A DNA stretch of 64,000 nt from Phycomyces blakesleeanus NRRL 1555(-) (GCF_001638985.1 NW_017265136.1:2278269-2342268), one strand, 5' to 3'; shown: positions 11,459-24,329, counted from the first letter of the stretch. Notes: generated by a model not told the origin, from the letters alone. Numbers and translations are program-made.

Positions 11459-11531
11459 AGCCCAACGGGGGGGTCGAACCCCCAACCTTGAGATTAAGAG
11501 TCTCACGCTCTACCGATTGAGCTAGCCGGGC
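11459..11531 (-). tRNA. tRNA-Lys (CTT)
   Basis: Folds as a cloverleaf. The acceptor GCCCGGC pairs with GTTGGGC. The A box TAGCTCAATCGG and the B box GGTTCGACCCC are present. The anticodon loop CTCTTAA gives anticodon CTT. No intron. A T-run (CTTTTCTTTTG on the minus strand) follows as Pol III terminator. The LTR nest ends 36 bp beyond its 3' end. Confidence 0.96.
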
Positions 11532-11765
11532 GCTATTGATTAGTATGTGTGCTGTAAAAAGTTTTACCTTTGACCAATTTCTGGTGAGAGATACCAGACG
11601 GTGGATTCCTTTGGTGGTTTGGTCCAGCTGTGGGCCATGATGTGTGGTACCGGACTTGTGGGCATTGACGTCAACAGTGAGTTGACCGAGTGACGTGTCT
11701 CGAGGGACAAGAGTGGTCCCCCAGATTTCTTGGGAAATCTTGCTCCCAATACCCCTTATACCCAA
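11532..11765. other. 5' flank of tRNA-Lys, GC-richer unique stretch
   Basis: About 230 bp of distinctly higher GC than its surroundings, with no repeat recognised elsewhere in the window and no convincing gene. An open frame crossing it also runs through the tRNA and is not credible as a gene. Confidence 0.4.
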
Positions 11766-12540
11766 ACCCCTCCAATATAATCCCGTTCCTTAAAATTGGA
11801 ATACCCATCTACATTATCACCTCAGAAACACCTGTCACCCACTAAAAACATTATACTTCTTTTCTCTAATTTTATATACTTCTTTATTGCCAACATTTAT
11901 TTACACTATTTTTTATTACATTTTATTAGATTCCATTATTATACTATTATTATATTTTTTTACTTTACTTTACTATATTGTTATTATATTATTACTTTAT
12001 CTTTATTCAATTATTATATTTTTACTATACTTTTATTTTACTCTCTCTATATTTTTCTATTCTACTTCTACTATCAACACCAGTTACATGTAGTAAAAAA
12101 TTTTCACTTGACTTTCTTTTCTTTTTCTCAAAAAAATATTTTAACCAAACATTTTTGTTTATAAAAGGAACAGCCTTTTCAATCAATAAAATCATTATTT
12201 TATTCTTGATCTTATTTATTGTTTGTCCGTTATTATCATTATTCTTCATTTATATACAGTGTTCTTGTTCTTTGGAGTGTTGTCTGTCAATCTTGATATA
12301 TTTCATTTCTCTGTTTCCCTCTTTTTGTCCTTTTCAAACTTTGTTGTTGTCATAATTTCTATTTTTATCTTCTTCTTATTTTTTCTACCTGGCTGTCACC
12401 AGTTCTTACCTGTCAAATTACCCATTCTTTTCCATTCTTATTGTATTCTTCTTCTTGTATTTCGTAATTCATATTACATTTATTTGCTAAGTGATACTAT
12501 GACAATTCACAACAAACAAATATATCACACATTATGATTT
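11766..12540 (+). repeat. Diverged copy of repeat R1
   Basis: Pyrimidine-rich, with a TATAAAAGG box near 12160 followed by TTTTCAATCAATAAAATC. It ends with a block (TATTTGCTAAGTGATACTATGACAATT) that matches the end of the R1 copy at 25.75-26.44 kb. The open frames in it are low-complexity hydrophobic strings and are not genes. It may be an LTR of an undescribed element. Confidence 0.5.
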
Positions 12541-13001
12541 TGTAGTAGCAAGCAAGCTTAAGTGAAAACAAAAAAGGAGGTTCAAATCAACTGTTTCCAA
12601 AAAGAGGAAAGAGCAAATGAATCTCTTTTTGTAATTCATTACTTTGACCCTCACTCACATTCTCACATAGCAGAAACAATAATTGAATTAACATTCTTAC
12701 AGATGAGGCATCAGATTGAATAAGACCTCAAGACAAATATTCCAAATAATTAGTATAAATATTAATAGTAATTATTTATAATAAAATCATCTTTTATCTA
12801 CTATATTATTTTGTCTGTTTGATTGTATTTCTTTAAGTATACTTCTTTATTATCAAGTATACTTCTTTGTCTGTTTTTATATTGCCTGGCCATTGATTTA
12901 TCAGCTCAGTGTAATCCAATAATTTGTTACATGTGTTGTGGACAGGTCTGGCATTTGGCTATGTCATGATATTCTGTACATGAAGTTCAGTCTGCTTGAT
13001 C
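12541..13001. other. AT-rich stretch without recognised features
   Basis: No open frame, tRNA or TIR recognised. A short motif (AAGTATACTTCTTTATT) occurs twice near 12835-12870. Confidence 0.4.
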
Positions 13002-14053
13002 ACTACAAAAATTATATGATTTCCCCTTGAGAAACTTTGGTTAAATCAAAGGGAAATTTTGATAATTTTTCAACATCACAGATTTTTTTACTTTTGGTGG
13101 CAACAATTTAATTGGGCCAATTCAATTATATATAGCATATGCTATGTCTTCCAACATTTATTTTGACTAGTGCTTTGCCCTGTCACCAACTAATACAAAA
13201 ACTTTTACTTTGATATTAAGGCTGGACCAATTATATTTTAAAGACTATAAAAAGAAGTTTAATTATATGCTTTTATTACTTTGACTTTTATAATTTTTGT
13301 AAATGTTATTGTAGTTATAGAATTGTAAATATATAAAGACATAGATAAATAAGTTTTTATTTCACAAATATTCTGTATATATATAAATTTTTTAAAAGAA
13401 AATGTAAAACTGAAATATTTTATTTAAATATATTAATTTTACATTTATAGAAAGCAATATAATATGATATGGCTGACAAAAATAGGAACCAATCAGTATA
13501 ACATTGAGAAGATATGTTAAAAAGGATTAACAAATAGATATCTGATTTAAGAATTTCTAGCTACAATGTAGACTCTGATATTAAAATAGGAAAGTCTATA
13601 AAAATAAAATATGTTACTGAATAATTTCCCTTTTTTTCAAATTTCATAAACACAGTCCAATTCCTAAAATGTCTAATAACCAAGTTAAATGGAGTTGCTC
13701 AGTATGCTCTCTAAATGGCAGATACTCTGTTATGATCTCTTTCCAGACACACCATAGATATTTTGTAGATGATGTACAAAGAAATTTTCACAAACAATCT
13801 TGTATATATAAAGCTATCTTAACATTTTATTTTATATGATAATTTAACACATTTATATAATATAGTGTTACCTATAGAAGCAGTAGGCATGGTGAATGAT
13901 GATGCTAATGACATAGAGATTGATGCTGAGACAAATATTTCTGAAAATCTTGAATATAATTATTGTTGTGGTGGTTGAAGTTTTTAAGTTGCAAAAGGAA
14001 GAATTTAAGATTTGAATTGAGAAACAAAGATTTGTGAGAACTTGTGTAGATTT
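13002..14053 (+). mobile_element. 5' remnant of tnp2 element I
   Basis: Starts with CACTACAAAAATTATATG, a CACTA-like end. It contains the first two exons of a tnp2-type transposase gene and then stops at a solo LTR (14054). No right end or catalytic core was found, so this is a truncated remnant. The left boundary is inferred only from the CACTA string. Confidence 0.5.
13669..13978 (+). pseudogene. First two exons of a tnp2-type gene (element I)
   Basis: Exon 1, 13669-13801, starts at ATG and encodes a finger-like segment (WSCSVCSLNGRYSVMISF then THHRYF). Exon 2, 13866-13978, is acidic (NDDANDIEIDAETN) and ends in TGA. The splice sites GTATAT and TATAG keep frame. The layout (Cys/His finger exon, then an acidic exon) equals that of elements A, D, E and G. 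Everything downstream is missing. Confidence 0.65.
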
Positions 14054-14475
14054 TGTAGTGATTCAGACACTTGGTTATTGGATTTATTACATCTAAGAGC
14101 ATATTCCTATTATTATAGTAAAACAGCTATCATTACAAGAACAAATGAATAATTTATTTATTTTACTTATGGTAAATCAATAAAACCAATAATTAATTAC
14201 AGTAAGTACTGTAATTATGACAGCTCAGTAAGCACTGAGTTAATATGAGGACACTGCAATTAGATTAAATTATAAACACAGCAGTACCAGCTCTCTAATA
14301 TCTAAATGAACTCAGACTTAAGAAATTAAGATGTGGCTGACAAAGCAGATCATGTTTTGATATAAAAAGGACAACTTTTTATTCTTTAATAAAGACAACC
14401 TATATACAGTCTCAAAGTATTCTTATATATGTCTCAATCATTTTTACTGTTGATTTTATTTTATAAAACTTCACA
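14054..14475 (+). mobile_element. Old solo LTR1 with internal deletion
   Basis: TGTAGTGATTCAGACACTTGG...ACTTCACA aligns with LTR1 copies at 55, 34814 and 53191 but is 422 bp and diverged. The flanks GATTT (14049-14053) and GGTTT (14476-14480) are a 5-bp TSD with one mismatch. A TATAAAAAGG box is retained near 14361. Confidence 0.82.
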
Positions 14476-14827
14476 GGTTTTGTTTATTGAGAAAGAACTT
14501 TGTATCAAAGTTTGATGAGGTTCTTACACTGAACTACCACTGCTATTTATATTGTTTTGGATCGGGAAAATTATATGACTGGGATCAGGTAATTGATCTT
14601 ATCTGAGCCTTAATCAGAGCAACGTGATCTTGGAATAATTAATGTATGATTAATTATATAAATGTGTGTAGTCCCAATGAAGTATTAACATTACACTGGA
14701 AAAAGTAGAAAAATACTGACGTGTATATATAGGCAAACAGTACTGGAATAATGTGATATATCATAATTGATATTTTTTTCCACTAGATTTTAAGGTCATC
14801 TAGCACTGTATGTGCGAGACTTACAAA
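14476..14827. other. Unassigned AT-rich segment
   Basis: No gene or repeat recognised between the old LTR1 and element C. Confidence 0.35.
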
Positions 14828-15149
14828 CACTACAGTATATGTAGATGGGGGGTTCCGCAAGTAAGGTTTGGTAGCACTTTTGATATACTCATTATGCTTA
14901 ATAAATAAATAAAAATATTTAAAACTACGGATTTATCTCGGTATTCTTGACACAGAACAGGAAAGGTCAAAGATGGATTACATCATGTATATTGCTCCAA
15001 TAGTTTATCTGTACTACACCTCACCTTTACTGACCATCTTTACTGACCACCTATACTGACAGTTCTTTAAAACCTCCAATCATCAACAGCAAAAAAACAC
15101 GTCTTTAAAATTATGGACCAGCAATATGTTCTTTATTTATTTGGTTTCC

Positions 15150-16640
15150 TGTTCTTATTAGATTGGTAATGGTTTACGCTTTTATTTTTATTGGAAAGAA
15201 TAGAATGTTTCTAGGTTTCAAATCTAATAAAGCTATTCTATATTCTCAGCTACTTCTTGCTCGGAAAGCTTGTTATATTTGGGATGAAAAATTTTCTACA
15301 AAAAACAAATACCTGAAGAAAATGAGGTGCCCGTTATTTTTTTTAGGGGTAAGAGCAGTACTCTTTGAGAATAGATAAAAAATTAGTAATGGGAGTGCGT
15401 GCGTGTTTTATACTGCAAACTTTATGCATTAATTAATACTTACATTGGAAGTACTCAGTACAAATAGACAAAGAAATAAAACATTTACAGTAAAGCACAG
15501 AATTATGATTTCTTTGACTATGAAACAATAGGAAAGAATTAATGTTTGTGAATTGCGTGATAGAATAATTGATTTACATACCAAAGGCAAAGAATTTCTT
15601 TGCAGACCAAGATATTATCTGTAAAGCAGTAATATCGTCTCTAGTAGAGAATATACATTAATATATAGTATAAATAATATTATTGTATGTATAGAAGTAA
15701 ATAAAAGGCTTACCATGGCAATGATGGTAGCATGGGATAGAAATTCTTGAGAAATGGCATGTTCATAAGAGGGATGTTCATCTATAATAAAAATTATATT
15801 CAGTTAGATAAATATTAAAAAGAAATAGATTAAAATAAAATAGATTATTACCATGTCAATATCCGTGTTTGATTGTAGAGAGTATTTTTGGTGATGTGGC
15901 ATATATTAAAGAAAGAAAAAAGTCAGAATGATTGTATGGAATGATGGCATAAAGTATATTTACTAACCCTGGCTAATCTGGATGACTGTTGTGAAGATGG
16001 CGCATCAGAATGAGACGAAGAGTGAGTTTCTATGACATTAAAATATATTGTTATTTTTTAGTTATACATAAAGAAGTATATATTTCTTTTAAAACAAAGA
16101 AAGTGCCTTATCATAAAACCTTGCGAGTGTAAAGAGTGAAGAGAGAGAAACAGAGAGAATACTTATGACAGACAAAAAAATTAATTCTTTTGTTCTTTGT
16201 AAAGAAGTATTTTGAACCAAAAACAATCTTACCAGAAAAATTTGCAAATATAACAAGAATTGAAAAGAGAGAAAAAAGAAATAACAAAAAACGAATAAAA
16301 AAAGTAAAAAAAAAAGTGTGTTTAAAACAAAAGACTAAAATGATTTCATCAAGTCCCAAAGCAATATGAAAACCGATTTACATCCCAGTCATTACAAGAA
16401 GTATTAATAGAGATTCGTATATCAAATATATTTTGAATATATATAATAATCATACCTTTCATATAATACACTTTCCCTTACTCTTACTCTCTTGCTACTT
16501 ACTACACTTATACTCTCAAATCAATACACTTGTTCTAACAATTCAAGTATGTAAATTTGATACAATTTATTTTTAATTAAATTTACATAAATTTAATTGT
16601 AGAATGACAGCAATAATAATAATATAATCTAAAACTAATC
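15150..16640 (-). other. Possible third transcription unit of tiny exons in element C
   Basis: On the minus strand several short segments are bounded by good splice sites. One ends CCATG|GTAAGCC (15717 region). Another reads ATGAACATCCCTC after TTATAG (15790 region), with more at 15.85-16.02 kb. Related segments with the same splice sites occur in element D at 48.1-48.4 kb on the plus strand. No long reading frame links them. It could be a fast-evolving small gene or the 5' part of the partner transcript. Confidence 0.4.
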
Positions 16641-16675
16641 ATTATAACCTTTCATTTTATTATATTCTATAGACA

Positions 16676-17859
16676 ATGACTAACACAAGATGTGAATGCG
16701 CAATTGCCTTTCGTCCTGTTGAGATTACCAATCAGCAGCTTATGGAAATACTTTCTACTGTGAGAGCTGATATGTCTACCATAAAAGGACAGATCGGCAA
16801 TGTTGAGCAAACTCTGACTAACATGAATGGCAGAATTGGCGTTCTTGCCACCACCAGCACCAACATCATCAGTGTCATAGATAGTTTGACCAGAACTCCC
16901 CTTGCTGCTCCTGTGAGAGCCAAACTCACTGTTGCTGCACCTGTTGTCAACTCCAACCATGAGCCTACCCATGAAGAATCTAATGCAGTTTATGTGAGTA
17001 ACATATTATAAAATATTTTATCAATTCATTTTCTCATGATTTATTTATCAGGCTCATATTCACAACCTTATGTGAAAACCCAAGCTTAGCTTGAGAATGC
17101 CAGAAAATATCCTGACCAACAACCTCAAGCCCAGATGGGATACAAATGTTGCTTTCAACAAATCTCCCAACAGGGAGATAGCCAAGAGACTTCTTTCTAA
17201 CCTTGAGCGCAGGTTTGGTTCCTCTAGTATGAGACAGAGTGACCTCCAAAAGAGGTTGCACACCAACCTCACTAGTAGAACCCGTCGTGAGAGAATGTCT
17301 GATGATGAGATAGCGGAAACAAATGCTCTTACATGAAGAGCAGCCCGTGCAGATGATGTGAGTATTATGCTAATATATATAGTTTATAGTTGAAAATTAA
17401 AAATAAAAATAACAAATTAACAAAACTTATTACTAGAATGAGTGTTGCTGTGTACTGGCCTACAAAGACAATAAGGAGGCAATTGATCTTGTAAAGCTCA
17501 GAGACTGTGCCAACACTTTCCAAAAAGCAGTAATGTCCGATGGAGAGTCTGCCAATGAAACGGATGAGGATGGCATAAAACATGTCATTCATATTGTACA
17601 ACCAGGCTGGAGAAGCGATGAGGTAGATTAATTTGGAGTAATACGTTTGTATTGGTGTATTATTATATTGAGTGAATTATTAACGAATGTATTTCAGTGC
17701 AACCGTTTCATTGCACTTGTTGGCACTTATGCTGTCCAGGCCATGGGGTCAAGTGCTAATCAAACGATCCATAGGATCACTACTAGTGTGTCCAACTCAG
17801 CAGTCCCGGATAACATTAGCCCCAATTTTTCTCAGTGGGCTCTTAGAGATGGGCTCTAA
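16676..17859 (+). pseudogene. Partner gene of element C (two stops)
   Basis: Four exons: 16676-16993, 17052-17357, 17437-17622 and 17698-17859, all phase 0. Exons 2-4 have exactly the lengths of the intact partner gene of element D (306, 186, 162 bp). Exon 1 holds a helical segment with LSTVRADMSTIKGQIGNVEQ, likely coiled coil. Exon 2 has KPRWDTNVAFNKSPN, exon 3 QPGWRSDE, exon 4 QWALRDG. Lesions: TGA at 17073-17075 (Trp in D) and a second TGA near 17334. It is convergent with tnp2. Function unknown. Confidence 0.85.
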
Positions 17860-17991
17860 ATAAAAAAAAATGTTCCTCTCTTTTTATCTACGTATTACTT
17901 TTTACATACACAATACTATCAATATATATAGGGAATTTGTCCTGTTTTTTTTTGTATAAGAAAAGGAAATTCAAGTGGGGTTTTTTTTATT

Positions 17992-20900
17992 TTAAGCATA
18001 AAGCTTTTTTGGCAAAGCAATTACTAACATCTTACTAACATTTCTACTTGTAGTAATCCTGGCTGTAGCAATCTCTAAAAAGATGTGGTGCACAGGTACA
18101 ATGCAATGGCAACTATCGGGGGAGAAGGTGGGGAGACAAAACTCAAGACCATCATCCTCATGCGATCTATCAGAGGAAGTATTAAACCACTTGATATATG
18201 CGAATACATGTTGATGATCATGAACCATGCGAGTCAGGTGGAGATTGCTGTTAGAAGGGTGTGTAAAGGAGTGTGTGAAGAGATACTGTATTTGTCCAGC
18301 ATAGACTAGGGTATTTCTACTGTCACTACCAACAAACATTACGTGGACAAGAGAACCACAACTAGCTGAACCATTTTTACCACGGTACTGTTGACCAAGT
18401 AAGTCAATGAACTTCAACTTTGTGATTTCATTGTCAACAAAGGAGTTTGTGAGCGTGGCATATTGGTAACTGACAAGGTCGGGAAGATCATAGGATGTTT
18501 TGTAGTGCTGAAGCAGATGGGCATAGTCGGTTTCATCCATCAGTGATAATTTTTTTAGCTGAAGAGGAAAAGTCGAAGGAGGGAGAGGTTTGTTACCCTT
18601 TGGAGGAAGATGTGGGTTGGACGATGCTAGTAAGAATGATTGCAATCGGAATGGACAGGAGGAGAGAGTAATGACTGTGGTGGTAGGTGTGAATTTTGGA
18701 GAAAGCTTTGAGAGAATGTTGAAAAAGGAAACGTGACTAGAACTTTTCAGAACAGCATTGTCATAGTCACCCTTGAATGCATTTTGAACAAAACTTCTCA
18801 TATATGTTGCCTCAAAACTATCTTTTCCATTTGTCTTTATATGCTTCAACAGGCCATTGTATCTCTCAAACCCAAAGAGCCAGTAACCGTACACGGGTCC
18901 AAAATCACGAATGGTCTCGCGAAGGTGGAGGTGCAGGTGCATGTTGCAGGTGAGGATGGTGGAAGTGTAGAGTTTGGTAGCCTTTTTACAAAACATTTCC
19001 AGATAGTCGTGGGCACTGTTCACTTCATCAAATGTGATGCTTGGCTTGATAAGATAGCAGCATGCACGGACGAAATTCATCCAGTTGTTGTACATTTCAA
19101 ATGGTAGAACATCATGCAGCAGAACAGGAGAATATACCAGTACCCAGGATTTCCAGTCATCGGCTTTCATGTAAGGAAAGCCTTTTCCAATCTTCGATGT
19201 CAGCTTTGTATAATCCCTCGGAAGGACCATTGTCTCTGCGATTTTTTCTATGGCAGCAAACTCTTTGGCTCCAATCGTTTTCTTATCGACCCACCGGTCC
19301 ATCATTCTCTTGGGCGTTCCCAGGAATAAATTATGCATGGGATCAATGATCGTTCCACGTACTAGATCAAAGTATCCAAGGCGTTGCAACTGCGACCATC
19401 GAACACCATATTCGACCTCCAGCTGATGCCTTTCTGAGGGTGTACTCGCACTCTTCCACTCCTCAGCATGCAACCTGTTCTCTACACCGCTTCAAATATT
19501 CCAAAGCAAATAATTGAATCCACTGAAGTCCACCTGATTTGTGTTGGGCAATCTGGGGAACTGAGTTGTACACTTTTAGCATGCACATGTACTATTGTGG
19601 GCTGTAAATCCACTTGTTTTCCTGGCAGCAGGGATGTCACACGCAACCATCAGCAAGGCAGCATGGACATTAGCACCAGAAGGGCACTCGTAGGTTGGGA
19701 CTCGCATTCCAACATACAACTGCTTCATTTCGTCTACCATGGGCTTGAGATAGTTATTTATCTCCTCGCATCTTGGCTCCTTGGGACCAGGCATCAAACC
19801 AATCAGAATTGTGTTCTCAGGCTTGAACCGTACCTCTCGAGGCAGATTATTTACAACCAAGTAAATTGCACCAGAAGAGTAACTAACTCCATTGAACGGC
19901 TGGAACCAGTCTATGTTGAGTGTCAACATCAATGAGCGAGGACAAGCAACAAACGAGACACCACTTGCATCCTTCAGCTCTTTCCATATTGCTCCATCGT
20001 ATATGTTGCACATAGTATCAACAATCTTAAGCTCCGTGTTCCAGTGACGGATTTGCTCTTCAAAACCAGAACGAAGGAAAAGAACAGACAAAGCTTGCTT
20101 GAGAGACTAGTACAAGTATGCTTGCTTTGATACCAGTGCATCTGAAGTTGACTCTTTCATCAACTTACAACCACAAGGAGAGCGTGCACCAACATTTGTG
20201 AAAACACAATGGGGAGGTACGGACATGTTTTCTTCATAGATGCAATGGCAGTTTGGACATGACACAAATCGCTTGATGCCTTTGGTGATAGACAAAAAGC
20301 CAGTCATTTTATGTAGCCCAGCCAGACTTTTGGGAAGTTGGAAATCTTGTCCATAAATCTTGAAGAGCTCGTTGATGAACTCAATCAAGACAACAGAACC
20401 CTTATTGACTACGTAATGAGATGCAAACAGTACTGTAAAAGTAGTAATAAATCTGTGTACTGGATTCTCGGGCATACCAGAAGCAGCAAAAGGGCCTTTT
20501 TTTTTAAAAAAAAATTAACACACATTTTTTTTTAGTTTTTTTTTATGTATTTAAAACTGACTCTCACTGTTAAACTCTTCAAGATAAATCTTGGCAGTGT
20601 CTTCTTCGCCATTGTCATCACTGTCATTGTCATCGGTCGTGTCAGACTCATCACCATTGTAGTCATTGCCAACAAAGACATCATTGTCAAACGTTGAGAC
20701 AGCATCCGAAATAGGTGAGTTGGCCTGACCGTCTATTGCTTCCACAGAATTGGATTGATACGTCAGGATTACTACAAATATGGAATATAATAGTTTATTA
20801 TTAGTTTTTCTTCTGCGTTTGAAATAAAAAATGTCTTACTTTCAGTATCTACTTCCATGCTTCTCTTTTCAGCTATGTTTTTTAAAATAATAAAAAATAA

Positions 20901-21110
20901 AAATAAAAGCAATTATTACTCAGTAGACAGATAACAGCACTGAATAAATTATACAACTCTTGAATATCTCAGTACCTTCAAATCTAGCTCTTTTATTATG
21001 ACACTGAGCAGTACGTCTTGATACTCGGGAAACTCCTTAATCATTATTATTGCATCTGGTGCAGTGGCAATCAGTGTTGTGCATTTGAATAGAAGAAAAC
21101 ATAGTGTATG
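17992..21110 (-). pseudogene. tnp2-type transposase of element C (broken)
   Basis: The C-terminal part, 19473-17992, is open and includes IIDPMHNLFLGTPKR (the DxMH block) and ends ALPKKLYA. The middle parts (20091-19576, 20475-20107) carry LTLNIDWFQPF (first catalytic Asp region) and VACDIPAARKTSGF (GD.PA block). The 5' exons include 20745-20551 (acidic), a tiny exon near 20850 (MEVDTE) and a Cys/His exon near 21.0-21.1 kb (CHCTRCNN). Stops replace codons at about 20105 (TAG), 19.58 kb and 19.49 kb, and one lies in the finger exon. About 75% of the protein aligns by eye with D. Nuclear DDE-type transposase, now inactive. Confidence 0.85.
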
Positions 21111-21194
21111 TATTTTGAATTATAAAATAAAAAAGAAAACAAGAGTGCTACAAATATTTCATTTGATACGGTTTTATAGTAAACCAAAATGTAT

Positions 21195-21240
21195 TTTTTA
21201 TTTTATTTTTATTTTATTTTTATTTTATTTTTATTTAAGC
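21195..21240. repeat. (ATTTT)n microsatellite
   Basis: Tandem ATTTT/TATTTT pentamers over about 45 bp, at the 5' end of element C. Confidence 0.85.
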
Positions 21241-21290
21241 CAATAGAATACATCAAAACTACACCCCAACTTGATAAAAAAAAACTGCTG

Positions 21291-23131
21291 GGATGAAAAA
21301 AAATTCTGACATATCCACTATGATCCGACTACCTGGACAATATGTTAATTGTTCTTATTTTTCTAGTGTGTTCCCTATACCATAGCCAATTAAATGCATC
21401 TCATCCAGGCTGTAGAATGAAGACCCAGTAAAGGTATGAAGCCGAGCAATAATGTTAGACTCTTGAATGCTAGTATTCTATATATGTATATATAAAGTAA
21501 TTATCAGTATAATGAGTTTATTTTTTAAATATTTCTCTCATTTTCTTGCAGTGATTTACTTACAGGGTTGTCATTAACAAAGTCAATCATTGGCCTTAGA
21601 GGAACACAACAGTTTTTAAAGTACATGCCTCTACCTCTTAAGGGGGCTTCACCTAATACTTCAGATATGTGACATCCGTATCTGGAATTATGATCTTTAT
21701 GATGACAATACTTTGTAACCTATTTTGCCAATTTTGTAAGTCACCCTTTTTTATTTTCTTTTTTTTCTTCCACTTACTTGAGGAATGTCTCCAGATGTCA
21801 TTACCATGTAGACTTTTACTACAATCCTTTCACCGTCAAATTTTTTTATAATCAGTCCATATTTGCCTAAGCTAATGACTTCATCTATTATGGGTAACAA
21901 GAAAGAATCAAGATCTACAGGCTTTCTGGGTATAATGGCAAGTTGAATAAGGTATTCATTGGTATATCTTAAAAAGAGGAAAAACATGTAAGTTTCTTTT
22001 ATGAAAATAATAATAATAAAACATCTTAAATGAAAGAAGCTAATTCTATTACCTTATCAATGGATCGTAATTTAAAATCATGGCATATACAATTGTCAAT
22101 TGCTGTTTTGATTTTTTCTGGTTTACAAAACCATCTAAGAACAAGGCAACAGCAACATCGTCAGGAGACTGAAAAAAGTGTTGGGTTTTGAGGGCCCTAT
22201 ACTCTTCTCCATCAAAGTAATCAGACAACTCACTGGATATAAGCTGTCTTTTTGCTCTGTAATGGAGTTTCTCCCTTGTGTCACTGTTGTCGAAGAGTCT
22301 AGCCAGTTGATCGCCTAGCAACATCATCTTCATTGTCTTTACCGAGACCAAATGGGTGAGGGTATCATCTGTGGCTTCCATGAACCTCTTACTGCCACAG
22401 TGAGGGCATTCTTCTTTGTTTTGGGTATTATTATACAACTTACAGGCATTCACGCATATGACATATGTGTGAGTCTTTATTGCTGCTTTGTTCTTTAGTA
22501 GGGTATTTACAGGTCCAGTCTGAAATATTTCTGGAGAATACTCTATGGATTTATCATAATAGTTAGTTTTTTGAGATAATTAAAAAGAATTTGGTTGAGT
22601 ATATTGTACCTTTTGAAAGTTTATCATGATCCCAAAATACTGTGTTCATTAGGTTGGCAAGCTGACAATGACACTCTGTAGATATATTGAATGAAGTGAT
22701 AATATCATACAGCTCAATACTCAACAATGGTGAAGTAGTAAAGATATTCTCGGTAAAGATATTATCATTGTATACATGTCCTTCATCACCAGCCTCAAAA
22801 TTACAGGAGGCTTTGTAGGTTCTTGGTTTGAATAGGTCAAAAGATATGTCTGTTAAACACAATTAGTATTCAAAAGATTGTTTTTTTTTCTGGTAGATTA
22901 ATATAAATGTTTACCTTCTGTCATATAGTCATCTACTAGAGATGACAAGTCTTCATTTTCCAAATGAACGTGAGTAGAAGAACTAGCAGAAAATGTTGAG
23001 CCAGTATTTTGTTTATGGATTTGCTTATGGTTCTGGAGCTGTTTACTTGTAAAATAATCCAAGTTGCAAACGTCATAAATGTATGAAGAAATGTCATTGG
23101 GACTTCTTGCTCTTTTGTTTGAGGGGTTCAT
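21291..23131 (-). pseudogene. 5' part of tnp2-type transposase of element G
   Basis: ATG at 23131. Exon 1 (23131-22915) encodes an almost canonical C2H2 finger, YDVCNLDYFTSKQLQNHKQIH, with the first Cys replaced by Tyr. Further exons at about 22.85-22.6, 22.55-22.05 and 21.97-21.78 kb encode a zinc pair (ECPHCGSK), the first Asp block LFLDGFVNQKK and the TSGDIPQ block. Another at about 21.73-21.56 kb encodes KDHNSRYGCHIS (with an in-frame TAG) and one at 21.48-21.36 kb encodes YSLDEMHLIGYGIG. It ends at the junction with element C. Blocks occur in the same order as in A and F. Confidence 0.75.
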
Positions 23132-23415
23132 TTCTATAAAAAGTTGGTGCTTGTGATGTGGAAGATTTATATACAATAATAAATGGTATTATCTAAAGCT
23201 TCAAATAAATCATATATTCCTCTTTTTATATTTTTTTTTACAAACCGAGCAGAGAAGCTATTGCTGGTCAGCAACATAATTTTATTGGTCTTGTAATTGC
23301 ATAAATTTCTCTCAGTTTGCAATCTTTTGTTTTCTTATTATTTTTTCCATAAGTAAATGTCTTTCTTTCCGCTATTTTTTCTTAACTTTATTTTATCTAC
23401 ACGAACATATACAAC

Positions 23416-24322
23416 ATGAACAACATCTCTGAAAACATAAATCTGAGCACAGTGAGAACTGTAGTTTGTGAAGAACTTTCTGATATTTGGGCTTCTGTTG
23501 CCAAAATTGCAGAAACTGTTACCAGTCAGCAACAGTTTGTAAGAGAAGACATATCGCACAGTTTTCATGCAGATAATATAAGAATAATATGTTATCTTTT
23601 ATATAATAACATTTACTTATAAAATCACTTTATTAAAAGGTGAACAAAGTTCTACACAAGCCAGAATGTCTTACTTAGTAAATCATCCAAACGATAGAGG
23701 AGTAAGACATATTCCTGCTACAATGACTGAGGCCCGTGTTGGTTTTATACTAACAAGAACCAACAAGATGCCAAGTGCAACTTCCAGGATTAATGCACTC
23801 ATAAATTTTCTGTGGAAGAAGTAACAGGGAACAGAAGTTAACATATCCGCAGAAGATCAGAAGCTCATTAGACTCCAGTTCCACATGTATACAAGGCAAT
23901 GCCAACGTATCATGCATGAAGATGGTATTGTAGAGACGAACTGGAAAAGATTGAGTAGTCAACAAAAGTTGTACTACTCCTTGAGACTCGAGGAGTTAAT
24001 TTTCTTGTACTACCAGTTTGCTCTACACAGGTGCAGAGATCAATGGGCTGCTGCTCTTCTCCTTCAAGAAGTGATGAAGGCTGAACCCCATACAGAGAAG
24101 TGGCAAATTGAATATATTACGTTTAGTCTCATGCAAGATATTGCATTAATACTTTTCTTTATAAAAAAATATGCAGGCAAAGTTGAGCGGAGAAGTTCAA
24201 AAAGAAGAGTTAAGGTATGTATAAATTGTTCAAATGTAAAACTTAATACACTGACTAAACTATATTTTATAAGTAGCCTTGGTGGGGCAGAAAGTAGTGT
24301 GGCATCCTTATCACCAAGATGA
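23416..24322 (+). pseudogene. Partner gene of element G (broken)
   Basis: Exon 1 from ATG 23416 (VVCEELSDIWASVAKIAETV, helical) to a GTAAG donor near 23539. The second open stretch begins at about 23667 (ATG TCT TAC) and runs on with one TAA near 23821. It then continues through MYTRQCQRIMHEDGIVETNWKRL and a Trp/Tyr-rich helical segment. A last intron (GTATG near 24213) precedes SLGGAESSVASLSPR. Divergent from tnp2, start codons 285 bp apart. Not similar to the partners of A, C/D, E or F. Function unknown. Confidence 0.6.
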
Positions 24323-24329
24323 AACATGC

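Larger units (their letters stand above)
14828..21290 (-). mobile_element. tnp2 element C (boundaries approximate)
   Basis: Same family as element D (about 42.59-49.25 kb), in opposite orientation. The shared sequence runs from about 14.85 kb (GGGGGGTTCC, GTAAGGTTTG) to 21290 (AAGTTGGGG). The left edge begins CACTACAG. The right edge is where similarity to D stops and the interrupted tnp2 gene of element G resumes. Contents: tnp2 gene (minus), partner gene (plus, convergent) and a region of tiny exons near 15.2-16.6 kb. TIR and TSD could not be confirmed. Confidence 0.7.

Noticed and set aside
11406..11765. A 119-codon open frame on the minus strand
   Set aside because: It runs straight through the tRNA-Lys gene and has no family resemblance.
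11796..12537. Hydrophobic open frames suggesting a membrane protein
   Set aside because: T-rich low-complexity sequence read as Phe/Leu/Tyr; overlapping frames of equal quality; the region matches non-coding repeat R1.
14052..14062. GTAGTG as right end of a CACTA element starting at 13002
   Set aside because: The string is the first bases of an LTR1 copy, which has its own near-perfect TSD.
15163..15378. A 71-codon open frame
   Set aside because: The matching region in element D (48.7-49.0 kb, reverse) does not keep the frame.
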